From positions 12,888,771 to 12,952,770 of the forward strand of contig NC_049990.1 of the NCBI RefSeq assembly GCF_000003815.2: a stretch of 64,000 bases of DNA, given 5' to 3'. Of the stretch, positions 44,295-56,399 are shown piece after piece. Position 1 is the first letter of the stretch. Each line of letters opens with the position of its first letter. This stretch comes from Branchiostoma floridae. Its lineage: Eukaryota; Chordata; Leptocardii; Amphioxiformes; Branchiostomatidae. The position numbers and the translations under genes were made by a program. The notes under the pieces are model-generated. The model did no database searches and was not told the origin of the DNA. It saw nothing but the letters and a program-made list of their open reading frames with translations.

Positions 44295-47200
44295 CTGAAA
44301 ATGAAGTTAGAAAAGAAGTTCAATAGCAATCATCGAGATGACTACATAGGATTTAGGTACACTCGCGTTGTAACATGATTGCAAAGTAAAGGTCGTGTTA
44401 AAAGAGAAAACATTTACCCTCTCCGTTAGGCTACTGATTGTTCACACCTACAGATAACAGTAAAACATATGGTTTGATGCTAGACCTGTGGTACTTACCC
44501 GTNNNNNNNNNNNNNNNNNNNNNNNNNNNNNNNNNNNNNNNNNNNNNNNNNNNNNNNNNNNNNNNNNNNNNNNNNNNNNNNNNNNNNNNNNNNNNNNNNN
44601 NNGGTTTATGGTTGAAAGTGTACAGAAACGTCCGTGTCGAAGGGCTAACTCTTGCGTGATAATTTGCAACACTGACTAACGGAACCCCGACTTGTTGTTC
44701 GGTGAACATCCTGATGAGTCCGGCTCGCCGGGTGGCGTTGCTCTCCTTCTCGCCCCAGTTAGTGTAGATAAAGCTGATGGCATCCTGTATTTCATTCTCT
44801 CTGTATGGAAATACTTTGTTAACAAAGTCTAAAATGGCAACAGTAAAGTCCTCTCTGCTCACGCCTTTGTCAATATTTTTGTATCCTTCAATGTAGGCGT
44901 AGCCTTCGTCTTCATTAACGCCCATTAGGAGGCCAATGTCTTGAAACTGTCTCAGTACATCGCTCGGTTTTGACATGAGATTAAGCGGTGTATCTGGAAC
45001 AATGTCACCATCTACTACAGGGCCGAAACTGCTGAAGTACTGGGGGCCGGCAGGCTGGACATACGCAGACAACAGAACATCAATTGGCTTCCGACGTAGG
45101 CATTCTACCATTCGGGAAAAATTACTTGTGCAGCAGTCTACCTGTGAAGATAGCAAACGTCATGAGACCATCGGGCATGAGAAGGACAGTACATTACGTC
45201 TACAAGTACATGCATGCTATCTGTATACCTGTAAACTGCCTATCATGAAAATACGTCGTTTCTTTGTCAGATGCATTCGTTTGGAATCGAAATCGACCAT
45301 GTAATGTAAATAAGGGTTGGGAACACGAGGGAGTCCAAAATCGACCCATACCCACATACTAGATATCACATCAGTCCATCCAGAGGTTCTTTAGTTATGT
45401 TGACCACAAATATCTGGGAACACAAACAGACACACAGACACACAAACAGACATGGCAAAAACTATACCTCCATTTTTCATAAAGGCAATAACATGAGTAT
45501 AATACTTTGCCGTTAACTTTCGTCTCGTCAAACTAAACGTCTTGATAGAAATATATGAAAACGTACCTTGTGCGCAAGAACAGTTGCGTAATGCCACGGC
45601 TCCTGTGTCATTCCCCATGTAGCTAAAGATGAGCCGCTCTGCACAATTGCGCTTTTAAACAGACCTGATGTGGTGCAGATGAGTAAGAGAAAATTGAATG
45701 GGCATTTACAAATTGGCATGTGCTTGTTAACCACGCAAGCATTCAATATTTTACTAACAAGTAAAAATTCTTGATTAACTTTGCAAAGACATAACAAAGA
45801 TTTAGACAAGACTGTGTTGTACAAGTAAGGGTCACACCGGGGGCTTTCACAAAGGTCGTCACAGGTACAAGCAGGACCAGTTACTAAGTTGCATGAGTAC
45901 AAATTAAGGTTTAAACCATAATTACCAAGACGAAAACGAGTAAGAAAATGACAGGTGTAACGAGGACTGATGCTGATATTAGAGACAGTGTTAACTTCAC
46001 ATAATTTCAAAATGTGGAAAACTTCAAGAACGATCTGCATGCTAACGTAAGGTTGTTCCGATGATGCACTGCATAGAGAATGGATGCTTTAGAAGCGAGT
46101 TGTGGTGCATTACAGCGATTGAAGGCTATGTTTAAGGTCATAGGTAGAGGTGTTGAATACTAGTGGTATGAAATAAGTCTTGTCGAGTGTGACCATGAAC
46201 AATTGAATAAGATAAGAGCCTGTGCGTGGCAGCGATCACATAGTTCGTCCCAACCCGTTATGTACGGAGCGAAGTGTTCGAGGGCTCCCTCATATTGTGC
46301 ACGTTCAATGAATCGCAGTAGTGCAACTGTGTCATGTTACACATCCCATCCAATTGCATTGTCAGAGACAACCGTTGCTGTTTCAGTAAGACGGTGATGA
46401 CATTTACATCTGATTTAGCTAATCTATTTTTCGACTTAATCAAAATAAAGGTCGCTATTTTGCACAATCAGCTCAGAACGAGCCTGCTGTATGTTGTAAA
46501 TATTCTACGATAAAATGTACATATAACGTCACGACCTGATGACGTGTAATGGTGTACACACTTTTCAAACATATCAACTTGGTCACTGTTGTTGTCCCCT
46601 CACCTGTACTTTTCGGCGACAGTGTCAATAAGGTGATGCTTGCTGCGCCAGTGTTTTCCCCAAAGACGGTGATTCGGTCCGGATCCCCATTGAAAAACTT
46701 GATGTTCTTCTTTACCCATTCCAGAGCTAGGAGTTGGTCGGACAGACCATAGTTCCCAGGGGCGTTCTTCTCTCCGGTGCTCAAAAACCCTGTTGGAATA
46801 AGAAAGAATTGACGCCTTTCCGAACTGTGGAATAACATTCAGTTCAGGTGTTCTCACTTTCAGGTTGAAATATTGACACCTAAGAATTCTGTCTATATCA
46901 TCATCGTCATATTAATATACACTAATAGACACGCGCAAGAGAGACCCAGGGCTGGACAGACAGAGCAGCACAGCAGAACTAACTTTAAGATAGTTGATGG
47001 TGGATAGGAGAGGGGCAGGAGGGTCAAGTTAGCCTCCCGTGCTGACATCTGATGTAATCGCCAAGCAGATCCTATAATGGCATAAGATGATACTAAACTG
47101 GCCAATGAGTGTAGTCAGCCAAGAGGTGTACATTTGTCATGTAGGCACACTTCACTCCTCTGGCAACTTTGATACTATTTTATGCTACCGTAGGATCTTC

Positions 47201-47639
47201 TTAGAGATTAATCTGATGATGATGTCCTTGACTACGTCTACGATATACTGTCATAATTACCGCCCAATTTCTCTTCTGAGCATTGTGTCTGTGTGTCTGT
47301 CTGTGTGTGTGTTTGTGAGAAAGAGATATTTGTTGAATAGAGAAATAGATACAAGAAAATAAGTTTGAACTACAATAAATCAAGCTTCAAATTTTCGAAT
47401 TTTAGATGAATAGCATGTGAAACAAGAGTGCGTACGTGCTGAATGTCAGCTCATCTATAAGATCTTCAATATGAATATAAGAATAAATAGCCAACCTAAT
47501 ATGCCCATTCTGAAGTTGAAGGTGACCACAACGACATCTCCTTCACTAGCGAGGGCGCTGCCGTCATACATGGTGCCCGTCCCCTGTGCGTAGTACCCAC
47601 CGTGAACGTATACCATAACAGGTAGATTATTTGGATCAC
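43631..47639 (-). CDS. NLGN: Neuroligin-like gene B, 3' five coding exons (5' exon not found)
   Basis: Minus-strand exons in transcript order: 47639-47496, 46789-46604, 45664-45567, 45141-44499 (containing an N gap), 44294-43631. Phases and exon lengths parallel gene A; exon 3 is 186 nt in both. The protein has the same architecture: degenerate cholinesterase domain, stalk, TM core [20 protein letters not shown] and a tail of about 40 residues. The elbow is GENTG, with Asn at the nucleophile position. It is a paralogue of A, not an assembly duplicate: the proteins differ throughout and the introns are unrelated. By family it should be a neurexin-binding postsynaptic adhesion receptor. The exon encoding the signal peptide and EDCLYLN-type block was not seen between 47640 and the right edge, so it may lie outside the window or be missing from the assembly. 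Confidence 0.88.
44499..45141 (-). CDS. NLGN: Neuroligin B exon 5-equivalent, interrupted by assembly gap
   Basis: Encodes [20 protein letters not shown] through [37 protein letters not shown] and TFLYTFNHK, then enters a 100-N gap. Only the last four coding bases before the donor (GG|GTAAGT) are visible beyond it. The hidden part should carry the AAH..D and YWTNFAK blocks. By comparison with A, 176 nt should follow TFNHK, but only 106 are allotted, so the true gap is probably about 170 nt. Confidence 0.88.
44503..44602. other. Assembly gap (100 N) inside neuroligin B exon 5
   Basis: Exactly 100 N, the conventional placeholder for a gap of unknown size. It removes about 57 codons of neuroligin B. 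Confidence 0.99.
45567..45664 (-). CDS. NLGN: Neuroligin B exon 4-equivalent
   Basis: Encodes [17 protein letters not shown], then [16 protein letters not shown]. The donor is AAG|GTACGT, a good consensus match. At 98 nt it is 30 nt shorter than A's exon 4; the missing ten codons open the next exon instead. The upstream intron is open in this frame for about 375 nt (see the retroelement entry at 45760-46040). Confidence 0.9.
45760..46040 (-). pseudogene. Possible retroelement C-terminal fragment in intron 3 of neuroligin B
   Basis: The frame reads [20 protein letters not shown] then [17 protein letters not shown], resembling the terminal part of non-LTR ORF2 proteins (LxRxRxGHxGLN...C.C). 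It is in the same strand and frame as exon 4 and stays open into it. Identification is by motif shape only. Confidence 0.4.
46604..46789 (-). CDS. NLGN: Neuroligin B exon 3-equivalent (GENTG elbow)
   Basis: Encodes [20 protein letters not shown], then [20 protein letters not shown] and [18 protein letters not shown]. The acceptor is CCAACAG and the donor G|GTGAGG. Asn replaces the catalytic Ser. Same length and phases as A's exon 3. Confidence 0.93.
47496..47639 (-). CDS. NLGN: Neuroligin B exon 2-equivalent (HGG loop)
   Basis: Encodes [20 protein letters not shown], then [20 protein letters not shown] and RMGILG. The acceptor is CTGTAG with phase 1, as in gene A. The donor is G|GTTGGC, a weak match to consensus. 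Without splicing the frame reads [12 protein letters not shown] and stops. It is seven codons shorter than A's exon 2, all at the 5' end. Confidence 0.87.
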   Translation of the reverse strand: MIQIIYLLWYTFTVGTTHRGRAPCMTAAPSLVKEMSLWSPSTSEWAY

Positions 47640-47839
47640 CTACAGATAAAGAAACATTTTTAACCATTATTAAAATACCACAATAACATAGTGAAAAGAA
47701 CTAGGAATGTGGTTGCAGCAACGAGCAACCAGAAATTCTATGGAAGATACAAGTTATTAAGAAAATAATCATGGCTGAGAGTTCCCGGTGTCTTACACGT
47801 CTGGCCTTTACGAGCATCTATCATCATAGAGCTTTAAAA

Positions 47840-48515
47840 CTGTCAAATGCGTTTGTACAGAACAGCAGATAACATCTTTGTAGTGAAAACCCTAATTTCC
47901 AAATACACTCAGTCCGGTAAACGCCTCTCTGCTTGTTTTGTTGATCTATCGAAGGCCTTCGATTCCGTTTGTTTGACGCATGCATTAGAGAACCAGTATG
48001 TACCAGTAAATAGTTTACAGTATGAAGCATTTCTTGTACTTCAAGACTTACACGGACGTAATATACCATGTTGGCTGTCTAATATAAGATTTTGGAGGAG
48101 TCACACCATGCCTGCTTTTTGTTAAACCACGACCGTAATATGCCAGTAGCACATTTAGGGAAGAAATTACATACATACGAAAGAGAACAATACTTAAATA
48201 TACATAATTTCGACCATCGCGGAGCCATGGCTAGATTAAGAATCAATGATCCCAATCATCCCTTACAAATTGAAGTGGAAAGATACCACCGGACTCCTCC
48301 GAATGGCAGACTGCACACTTTGTAATTCCAACCGTATAGAAAATGAAGTCCATTTATAGTAGAGTGTTCCTTATACAGAGATATACGCAATTCTTATTCT
48401 TGCTTTCGTTTCTGCTGAGCCCCTGTAACAGGGATTACTAGCAGTGCGCATGTTGTTAGTAACAAGTGATAACGTTCAATAAACATAGAGAAAGTAAAAG
48501 TAAACACTAAGAAGC
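47840..48515 (+). pseudogene. LINE reverse-transcriptase and C-terminal fragment
   Basis: First frame: YRTADNIFVVKTLISKYTQS then ACFVDLSKAFDSV (RT block with the FVD.SKAFDSV motif). After an internal deletion: HRGAMARLRINDPNHPLQIE, typical of the ORF2 C-terminus. Ends with a 3' tail near TTCAATAAACATAGAG. Opposite strand to neuroligin B, upstream of its visible exons. Confidence 0.7.
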
Positions 48516-48589
48516 ATAAACAACTGACTTCTGTGTGCAAAGGACAAGACAAGTGAATATAGTGGGTTAATGTTATTTACATATAAACA

Positions 48590-49800
48590 AGGATGTCTTT
48601 GGACGACTTAATGCAGCTGGGCTCTCCCCAGTTCAGTTTTGAACTGGGAGAGAGACCCCACCTACGCCACACCAGACCGCTCATAGATAGTACGAGGGAA
48701 GAACGAGAGCCTATAGAAGTTTGATTTACTCGCGATGGTCTGCAGCTTGAAAGTGTGGTTGGTGCAGCGGGACCATCAAGTCGCCGGGACCAGTTTGGAT
48801 GAGTGTGGAACTGAAATGTGGTTATGGAGGATTTTGTAAATAGTTGTCAGCCTGGCATTCTTCCTTCTAGATTGCAAGGACTGCCAGCTCAGTTGGTTGA
48901 TAAGAGCAGTGACAGAGCATGTATGTTGCTGGACAATCTCAACCCTCCTCACCTGGTCTTGGGTGTGCGGGTCCCATATACTTCTGGCAAATTCCACATG
49001 GGATCTTACCAAGACCTTGCAGGCCCTCTCCTTTGCCCCAGTGCAGGCGACCCGCAGGTAGCGTCTGAGTATACCCAATGTTTTGTTGGCTTGGATGTTA
49101 TGGCGTCGACGTGGCTGCCCCTTGGGTTGGAGGAGATGATGACCCCAAGATATTTGGTGGTTCTTACCTCGTTTAGTCGGTGGCTCTGAAGGCTGTATGT
49201 GTGGGTGATAGGTGTTTTTGACGATGTTATGGTCATTACCTCAAACTTAGAGGGATTAAATTCCATCAGCCACCTGTGTTCCCAGAGACAGATGTTATCT
49301 ACGTCTTCCTGTAGCTTATTACATTCAGAACTGTCATAGATAGGCATCTACAAAATGCAATCATGGGCTAAAAGCCTCGATCACCTTTGTATTTACAGCG
49401 TGTTCATATATGCTAGGAATTGGAAGAGGATGGGCCCCAACATTGTACCTTGGGGAACGCCCGAGGTCACTGGCATAGGGTCCGAGCGCTCTCCGTCTAC
49501 CACAACCATTTAACACCGATGTCACAGCGATCTCTCCCCCCCCCCCCCCCGTGATCTCAAGCCATAGTACTGCAGTTTTTATAGCAGTCTACAGTGTGGA
49601 ACTTCATCAAAAGTCTTATCAAAGTCCATAAAAACGAGGTCTGTGTGGATCCTGTTATTCCTATTGACAGCCAAGTCATCTGTTAGTGAGAGCAATTGGG
49701 TCTCACATGACTTGCCATGGCTGAAACCGTGTTGGAGATCGTATAAAATATTGCTAACCTGAAAGTGTGTCATCGTTGTGCTAGCAATAATGTGTGCCAT
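48590..49800 (-). pseudogene. Jockey-like LINE fragment
   Basis: Successive minus-strand frames read LQHGFSHGKSCETQLLSLTD, TDLVFMDFDKTFDEVPH, LQEDVDNICLWEHRWLMEFN, TTKYLGVIISS, VEIVQQHTCSVTALINQL and FYRLSFFPRTIYERSGV. That is the order of RT palm to C-terminus in Jockey-type ORF2. The FADD block is missing and the frame breaks several times. A short run of C at about 49540 interrupts it. Confidence 0.75.
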
Positions 49801-49908
49801 AATTTTACAGCAGATGGATGTGAGTGAGATTGAGATTGATAGTTTTCTGGTTCGGAGCGGTCACATTTCTTATACACTAGGGCGAACTATTTGTACGTAT
49901 AATCATCA

Positions 49909-50136
49909 TCATATCGTTCCGTGCCAGTACTGCAGCCAGGCCACGGCCTTCTCGTTAGCTTCTAGTAGGTCCTGGTTGGAGATGTTGGGGCCTAATACAC
50001 AGTCCTTTGTAATGTGTCCCATGGTTTGGGTTGGGTGGCCACAACGACACTCAGTTGAGTCCACCCGTCCCCATGTATGTATAATGACAGACACAGACAA
50101 CATTGCACAACAAAAACTATGTAAGTCCGTATACAC
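49909..50136 (-). pseudogene. LINE ORF2 C-terminus (CxC...H...C type)
   Basis: The frame reads CRCGHPTQTMGHITKDCVLG and ends NEKAVAWLQYWHGTI stop, then a (GAT)n tail. Its last codons are identical to the 59-bp insertion at 2639-2697. Confidence 0.75.
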
Positions 50137-50699
50137 TTATTCTGAGATGAGAAGAGGCATGTAAACAATAGTTATAGCGATGGCAGAGCTCCAGATGTTT
50201 ATCCATCTGTTTTTTAAATGTAATAGTAATAGTATCTAGTCTTTATAGTATTACACGTAATACTATCGAATCACTGCGTTCATCCCATGAGGGCAAGGGC
50301 GTGCAAATGAAAATCTCTCATTGTAATATCAGCGAGGAATAACAAGATGTTGACGAAACATTATGACCCAAACTTTATAGTTTGCCCAAAGCAAATACAC
50401 CAAGCAAAGTTCCTACAGTTGAACTTGCCTGAATAAATCTCGCTTCTAGCAGCCCGCCCAACATCCGTCGGCCTCCTAGAAGCTTGATTGAGAATAGCTC
50501 TAACGAAAGGAAACTATGTTTTTTGCCTTACTCAAGGGAACCGGGTTTTTTGTATATGGGTTTTGTTGCCATGTGCTGATATGCAGCGTTACACCTATTT
50601 TCAGTGCTAGATCTCAATCTTTGCCACTTGTACGTGTGGTGCGAACAGCTAATGCAACTATGTATCTATTAAAATGATGCTCCTCTCATTATGAAGACA

Positions 50700-50975
50700 T
50701 AAACATGATACACGGCAACTTAAAGAAATTGTTAGAGCGCTATCGAAGAGCTTTTTTGAATTAAAGGAAAAGCATAGCGCGTGGAGGTGGGCTATTTGAG
50801 CAGCCCACATGATAAATGCTTACACATGATTGACGTCGCCTTCAAGAAATTGTTAGAGCTCTATGGACACATATATTGCACAGGACAATAAAGCGCCGGA
50901 GAATGGCTATCTAAGCAGCTCAGTCTGTCATTAATGCATATACATGGTTCACGTCACCTTCAAGGTATTGTTGAA
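50700..50975. repeat. Tandem repeat, about 120-bp unit, 2.3 copies
   Basis: AAGAAATTGTTAGAGC.CTAT recurs after about 122 bp, with CACATGATTGACGTCGCCTT / CATGGTTCACGTCACCTT starts at 50824 and 50943. Confidence 0.6.
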
Positions 50976-51149
50976 ATTTGGCCAAATGCGAGTAATGATA
51001 ATTGATGAAGATTGGTTTATTGGAAATGAATATATCTTGCGGCCCAAATGTATTATGATACAGAAATCACAATCTCAATAATTAAACTAGAGTCCTGCGA
51101 CCATATACCTTCGCCAAATGATTTAAACTTTACAACTGATGATTTTATT

Positions 51150-51230
51150 ATCATATATGCAAATTAAGTCCTCATTTGCAAAATGTATATCAGTTGATCA
51201 TCTCCTCTGCCTAGGTAGCTGACGTACACA
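51150..51230. repeat. Octamer-type dispersed repeat
   Basis: ATGCAAATTAAGTCCTCATT then TGCAAAATGTATATCAGTTG. Relatives near 10150, 28570, 34370, 39220, 39360, 41290 and 63940. Confidence 0.55.
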
Positions 51231-51454
51231 ATCTATCAGAAGGATAATTTACGTGGATAAGACCCTAATTTCCATGATTAATGGCCAATGATGCTCACCC
51301 ATACATAACCTCTACATTTGCATAATAAATGGCCAATGGTGCTCACCCGCACATAACTTCCAAGGTAAGAAATTGCCGTCATTTACAATTGCATTTTGTA
51401 TAATGTTTATATATATTGCTGTGCTACATTGCATCTACGACTCAAAAATTACAG

Positions 51455-52345
51455 TCATGCCATGACCTCTTTGAAAAATAAACAGCACACCCGCTGCATG
51501 GCATTTGTTTGTTTTCCGGACCTACATTGCAGCATGGGGTTTTGACTGGGGTTTTGACTGGCCCGCAGATTAAAGTCATCGAGCTCTTCCTGCATGATAG
51601 ATGGCGCATCATGTTGTCGAGTCTCTGCCAATGAGAGGTCGTCAACAAATTTCCATTCACTAAGGCGTGACTCTCTAACAGCGTCATCAAACACGGCCAG
51701 AAATATGAGGAGTTCCCTGGTGTACTGAACAGGAGAGCGTCTGCCACATAGAGAGTTCATTGCGATACCTGACGCTTTGACGGCTGTTGGACAGAAAGTT
51801 AGATATCCAGGGGATATCCTTGGTCGCGCTCCAAGCTTAAGTAACTTGGTGATGGCAATGGTGTGGTCGATCTTGTCGAACGCCTTAGAAACGTCGGTCA
51901 TAATGAGTGTGGTGATGTTGCCCAATTTATCAGAGTTTCTAGCCACACGGCCAGTCAAACTAACCACGGAGTGTGTGGTTGGCTAACCCCAGAGACAGTC
52001 ATACTGTTGTGGGTCAAGTGAGGCCCTGATGTCTTGTAGCAGCCACTTGCTGACGAATGAATCAGCCACCTTTGCTACCTGTGACGTTAGAGAGACTGGG
52101 CACAGTCTACTGATGCAGGGAGGTTGACACTTTGGGAGTGGCATGCACCACTATGGCATCCTTCCACTGCTGTGTAAGTACCCCTCTTTAAACAATGCAT
52201 TTAATATATCGGCAACTGGCTTGCTAAATTCATGGGCAAATCCATTTAACATTCTCATGCTTAAGTGGTCAGCGCGAGGGCCTTTCTCTACTTTTAGCTT
52301 TTGTAGAATAGGGCACACATCCCAGGGATGGACCTCTGGCGGTGG
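51455..52345 (-). pseudogene. LINE reverse-transcriptase fragment
   Basis: Best-preserved RT in the window. Frames read VADILNALF-type and PVSLTSQVAKVADSF, then LARNSDK-type, TLIMTDVSKAFDKIDHTIAI, VFDDAVRESRLSEWKFVDDL and SLAETRQHDAPSIMQEELDD. Several stops and a deletion between the D.SKAFD and FVDD blocks. Same family as 5740-6114. Confidence 0.8.
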
Positions 52346-53269
52346 GGTCTCGCATTGAAGATATGCCGGGAGCTGTGCTGGATCAAGGCTGGGGCGTCCT
52401 TGTGCTAGTGTTTCAAATCGTTATGTTGTTAGTGAAGAAAAGGCTGTTAGCTGACTCTTTATCAGTGATGCTGAACAAAAGTTCTTCGTGCTGCATGTTC
52501 AGTAAACTTAGTACCAACACAATGACTGTTGCGAACCTCTCAACAGTGTAGCTTTATCACCTTCTTGCTCGTAACCGCCCTGGTTGATTATTAGAACCTT
52601 TGAAATTAGATAGTTTGTGCAAAGTGTAAATACAGGTTTCATTTCAGATTTTGGAGTAGAATAATTCAAGAAGGGGTTGAACGACCGTCATTGTTTCGGT
52701 ACGTAGATAGCTTAAGTGATGCTTGGCATAATCAAAATCGACACAATTCATAGGGAAAGTTTATAGATTCGCTGGATTCCATGATTGGATGATAAAAATA
52801 TGGCATCCTAGGAAGAGAGGATTATCGAAGACCTCATTTGTGTAATACTAGTAAATGAGCAAAATACAGCATGTATAATTATATAGTGATGAATGACGTG
52901 AATGTTTTACTTGCGGATTAGGACACGTCTGCGCCAAGATATGACTTTCGTACTTTAATCACAATGTGTTATTTCGGTAGAGAAAATTAAATTATCAACT
53001 GAGACAATTTACGCAAACAGGGCCTTAGTTTTATCCAATATCGTCAGGTGAAGATATGGGGTCGTGGAACTCAGGTTGGAGGCTGCTTTCCCCACGCCTG
53101 TTCTTTCCATTATGCTGGGCTGTCCATTCCATTTATACATGTCAATTTCCGAGAATTTTGCCTGACAACATCAAGTTGCTTATGTATTGCAATCTCGTTT
53201 TTCTAGACTACTGACTTGCAGGTGTTTGACGATCGGCACAATAATTCATCAACTGTGAAAGTGCAATAG

Positions 53270-53575
53270 CCGGATTCAAATAGAATTCTGTCTTGGTTTT
53301 ATGTAAATAATTGTATATAAGTTATATTTTGTTTCCGATTATCACTGTATATGCCATTTTGTGATTCTTATTATTTACTTGCATATGTACTTGTATATAA
53401 GTTATCTTTTGCTTCCGATTATGTTTGTATATACCTTTGTTGATTATTACTATTCACTTGAATGTGTATTTTGTTTCGGGGAGACAACTTGCAGAGGTGG
53501 TATCACCTGTTTTGTCTCCCCACCATTTTTTATGGGAAGTACAATAAATAAATAAATAAAATAAGTAAATACATG
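53270..53575 (+). mobile_element. Non-LTR 3' tail with internal 80-bp duplication
   Basis: ACTTGTATATAAGTTAT followed by TTTTG.TTCCGATTAT occurs twice. It ends GTCTCCCCACCATTTTTTAT and (AAAT)n, a LINE-like 3' end. No coding part retained. Confidence 0.5.
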
Positions 53576-53599
53576 TAAGAGCATGTGCCTTTCTGCTTA

Positions 53600-55590
53600 C
53601 ATGATGATGCACGTCGTATGGCGAAAATACAGCATCGTTTCCGACAATTCTTTGCTTGTCAGTCAGGGCTCTGATTCCTTCTGAAAATGCATCAAAATCC
53701 CTACAGTTAACGTTACGAGAAGCTTCTATGCTGGTCTTAAAGCTGAGTCATGCATGTTCACGTTTCGACCGTGAGAATGTAATGTGATAAGGATGAGTTA
53801 TGAGCTCGCCATAACTGGAGTGGTCTTTGTAAACCTCCGGCTATTTAGATATGAATTCACATTACGAATGCCTTCTTCTATGATTCGGGCCACAAATATG
53901 AGATAAATCATTTTAAATACGCCACAGGGATGCCTTATAGTCCGCTGCTTTTTTACTATCTTGAAAAACCAGAAGACCCGGAAAGCCGTTTCCCTTTAAA
54001 TGCATATCCAATGGGCTTCTATCACAGCAACTTTTCAAAACATAAATGTCCAAAAAGTCCCATGCCGTGTAGTGCCCGTGTGTAAAAAGGCGCAACTCTC
54101 TTTGAAATTTCGACCCACCGTCTTAGTCAGTCAGGGATGTCGTCTGACAAATCATAAACAGTCAAGCATCACTATCTTTTGATATACGAAAAATAACAAC
54201 AATGCAACAGAGTAACAACAATGCAATTCACAGAGTAACAACGGAGATATTCTTCTTGTTCCTATTCATCCTGACGGCCCACCAACAGAAGAAACAAATT
54301 GGCCGAATGACGCAGGTAAGCTGCTGTCACTATGTGCATGGCAGAACGGATTGTGAATAAGTGTCAGAACGTGCTTTTATTGCAAGTGGCATGTCGAACT
54401 CTACATTACGTTTTGCTGCCGTTTGACCCTCCGATTGTGTATTGCCGACGTGTACTTACACGACTTCTAAGATACAAATGCCGCTTATCGTACTCTATGC
54501 CATGCCGGGAACAGTTTGTTCTAGGCTCCATTGCAATGGCGTCAGAATCCGTTGGTAACATATTTCAATACACAATGTACACAATTCATGGATTTTAAGG
54601 GCAGGTTTTAGGTGTCAGCAGAATACGTCCACTGATTGTTTCAAAAGTATGATGCTTGTAACTTTAACACGCATAAATAATGCATGATTGAGCAAGATGG
54701 GAACCGACATATTATTTGTAATTACTCTGTGACGGGAGTATTGTTCTTGTCCGATGTGATGAGTCTTCACATCTGTATCTCTATGTTCCGTTTGCCGCAT
54801 TCAAAAGTAGTTTGGCATGTCGTCTGCACACCGTTGCGCGATGTTGCGGTAGCTGATTTTATAATCAATGTAATAATTATTGAAATCACCCGTATATTCC
54901 TGGTATTGTGGAACAGGCCATGTGCTTTGGGGTTTGGTAATTAGCTTATCCTGCCTTTTTTGCCAGACATTGCGGAACTAGGAAGGTCTGATCAAAGGAC
55001 CTTTTGATCTATAAGGGTATCTCAGAAAGATATTTTCTATGTGGTAATTATAAACGTCCTAAGATTTCATATTTTCTTAAACGTTTTATGATTGACCAGA
55101 TGATATACAGGATATGTACTCTTAAGTACAAACAAGACCCACTACACCTACATACAAATGCCAACCACAGAGCTTTCTTTTACTTTACATTTAAGAGCCT
55201 TGATTGACTAAAATAATATAGCTAATTATCTCTTTAACGATTTACATTTATACCCCCACAGTTACCAGTGGTGTCTTTTAAACGCCATGTCCACACAGAA
55301 GTATACAAAAATTTATGATCGATCGGACAAGACTTGTTCATGGATCAGTAACTTGGTCTGATGCATCGAAGGCAGTGAGTTTGATAAGGGGGTCGTTTCT
55401 CTGACTGGGAAGTTCTCACATGCTCAATAACAGGGAATTTTTCTGACCGCTTTGGACGACGATGATAGCTGTCATTATTGGGAGCTGGACACCCTAATTA
55501 CTAATGGCTGGTACCGAGTCACACAGGTTCCTATATTGAGCAAGCGTCAGTTCCTCATGCAGCAGGGGGATGAAATACACCATATAATTT
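53600..55590. other. Intergenic, nothing recognised
   Basis: No protein family match by eye on either strand; short ORFs only. Confidence 0.5.
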
Positions 55591-55599
55591 AACTTACAC

Positions 55600-56330
55600 T
55601 TAGTTACAAATATCAGCATGTATCTATACATCAATTTTATAGATTACGAGAAGGCCTTTGACAGCATAGATCTGATGGAAGATAGGAGGACACTACCGTA
55701 TACAACGGAAGTTCATATCTCTAATCTGGCACACATACAAGGACATGAAGTGCAGAGTAGCCCACGCAGGACAAAAAGAAAGCTTTGAGGTGAAGACAGG
55801 AGTACGACAGGTTGCTTACTATCTCTGTTTCTTTTCCTCCTGGTAATAGACTGGATCATGAGGAAAACTACGAGAGGGAAGAGTACTGGGATCCAATGCG
55901 CTTTGGACACAATTTGAAGATTTTGCCAATGATCTGGCAGTCCTCTCACACAACCACAAGCAGATGCGGGATAAAACGATTTATCTGGAGGAAACGTCAA
56001 TCAGTACAGGGCTCAAGATCCACAAAATAAGACTGAACTCATGAAACTCAACACCACTAACAGAGCAACAGTCATAATCAGAGGGGAAGCGGTGAAGGAG
56101 GTTGAGTCCTGTGTACCTGGAAATTGTGGTAGACCGTCAGAGTGGCGCAGACAGGTATGTAACAGCCAGGATATGTAAAGCGAGAGCAGTGGTACCGGTC
56201 GTCATGCTGAAGAATGTGTGGGCCTCCAGGGTGATACGTGTAGCCACCAAACTCTGCATCTTCAACTCTAATGTAATGTCGGAACTGCTGTACCGATCCT
56301 AGACATGGAGAATCTTGACATCTTGAGATC
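55600..56330 (+). pseudogene. LINE ORF2 fragment, frame-broken
   Basis: Pieces read INFIDYEKAFDSIDLME, KCRVAHAGQKESFEVKTGV, LFLLVIDWIMRKTTRG, KTELMKLNTTNRATV and VLKNVWAS-type, in correct ORF2 order but with shifts. A different LINE family from the others, with the IDYEKAFDS form of the RT motif. Confidence 0.75.
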
Positions 56331-56399
56331 TTTATTAAAATACCATGTTGCAGAGTTTTAGTTAAGTTTGAATTGTGTTGGCATTTACATGTAATCATA

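Noticed and set aside
43857-44326. Plus-strand ORFs opposite neuroligin B exon 6
   Set aside because: Antisense shadows of the minus-strand exon.
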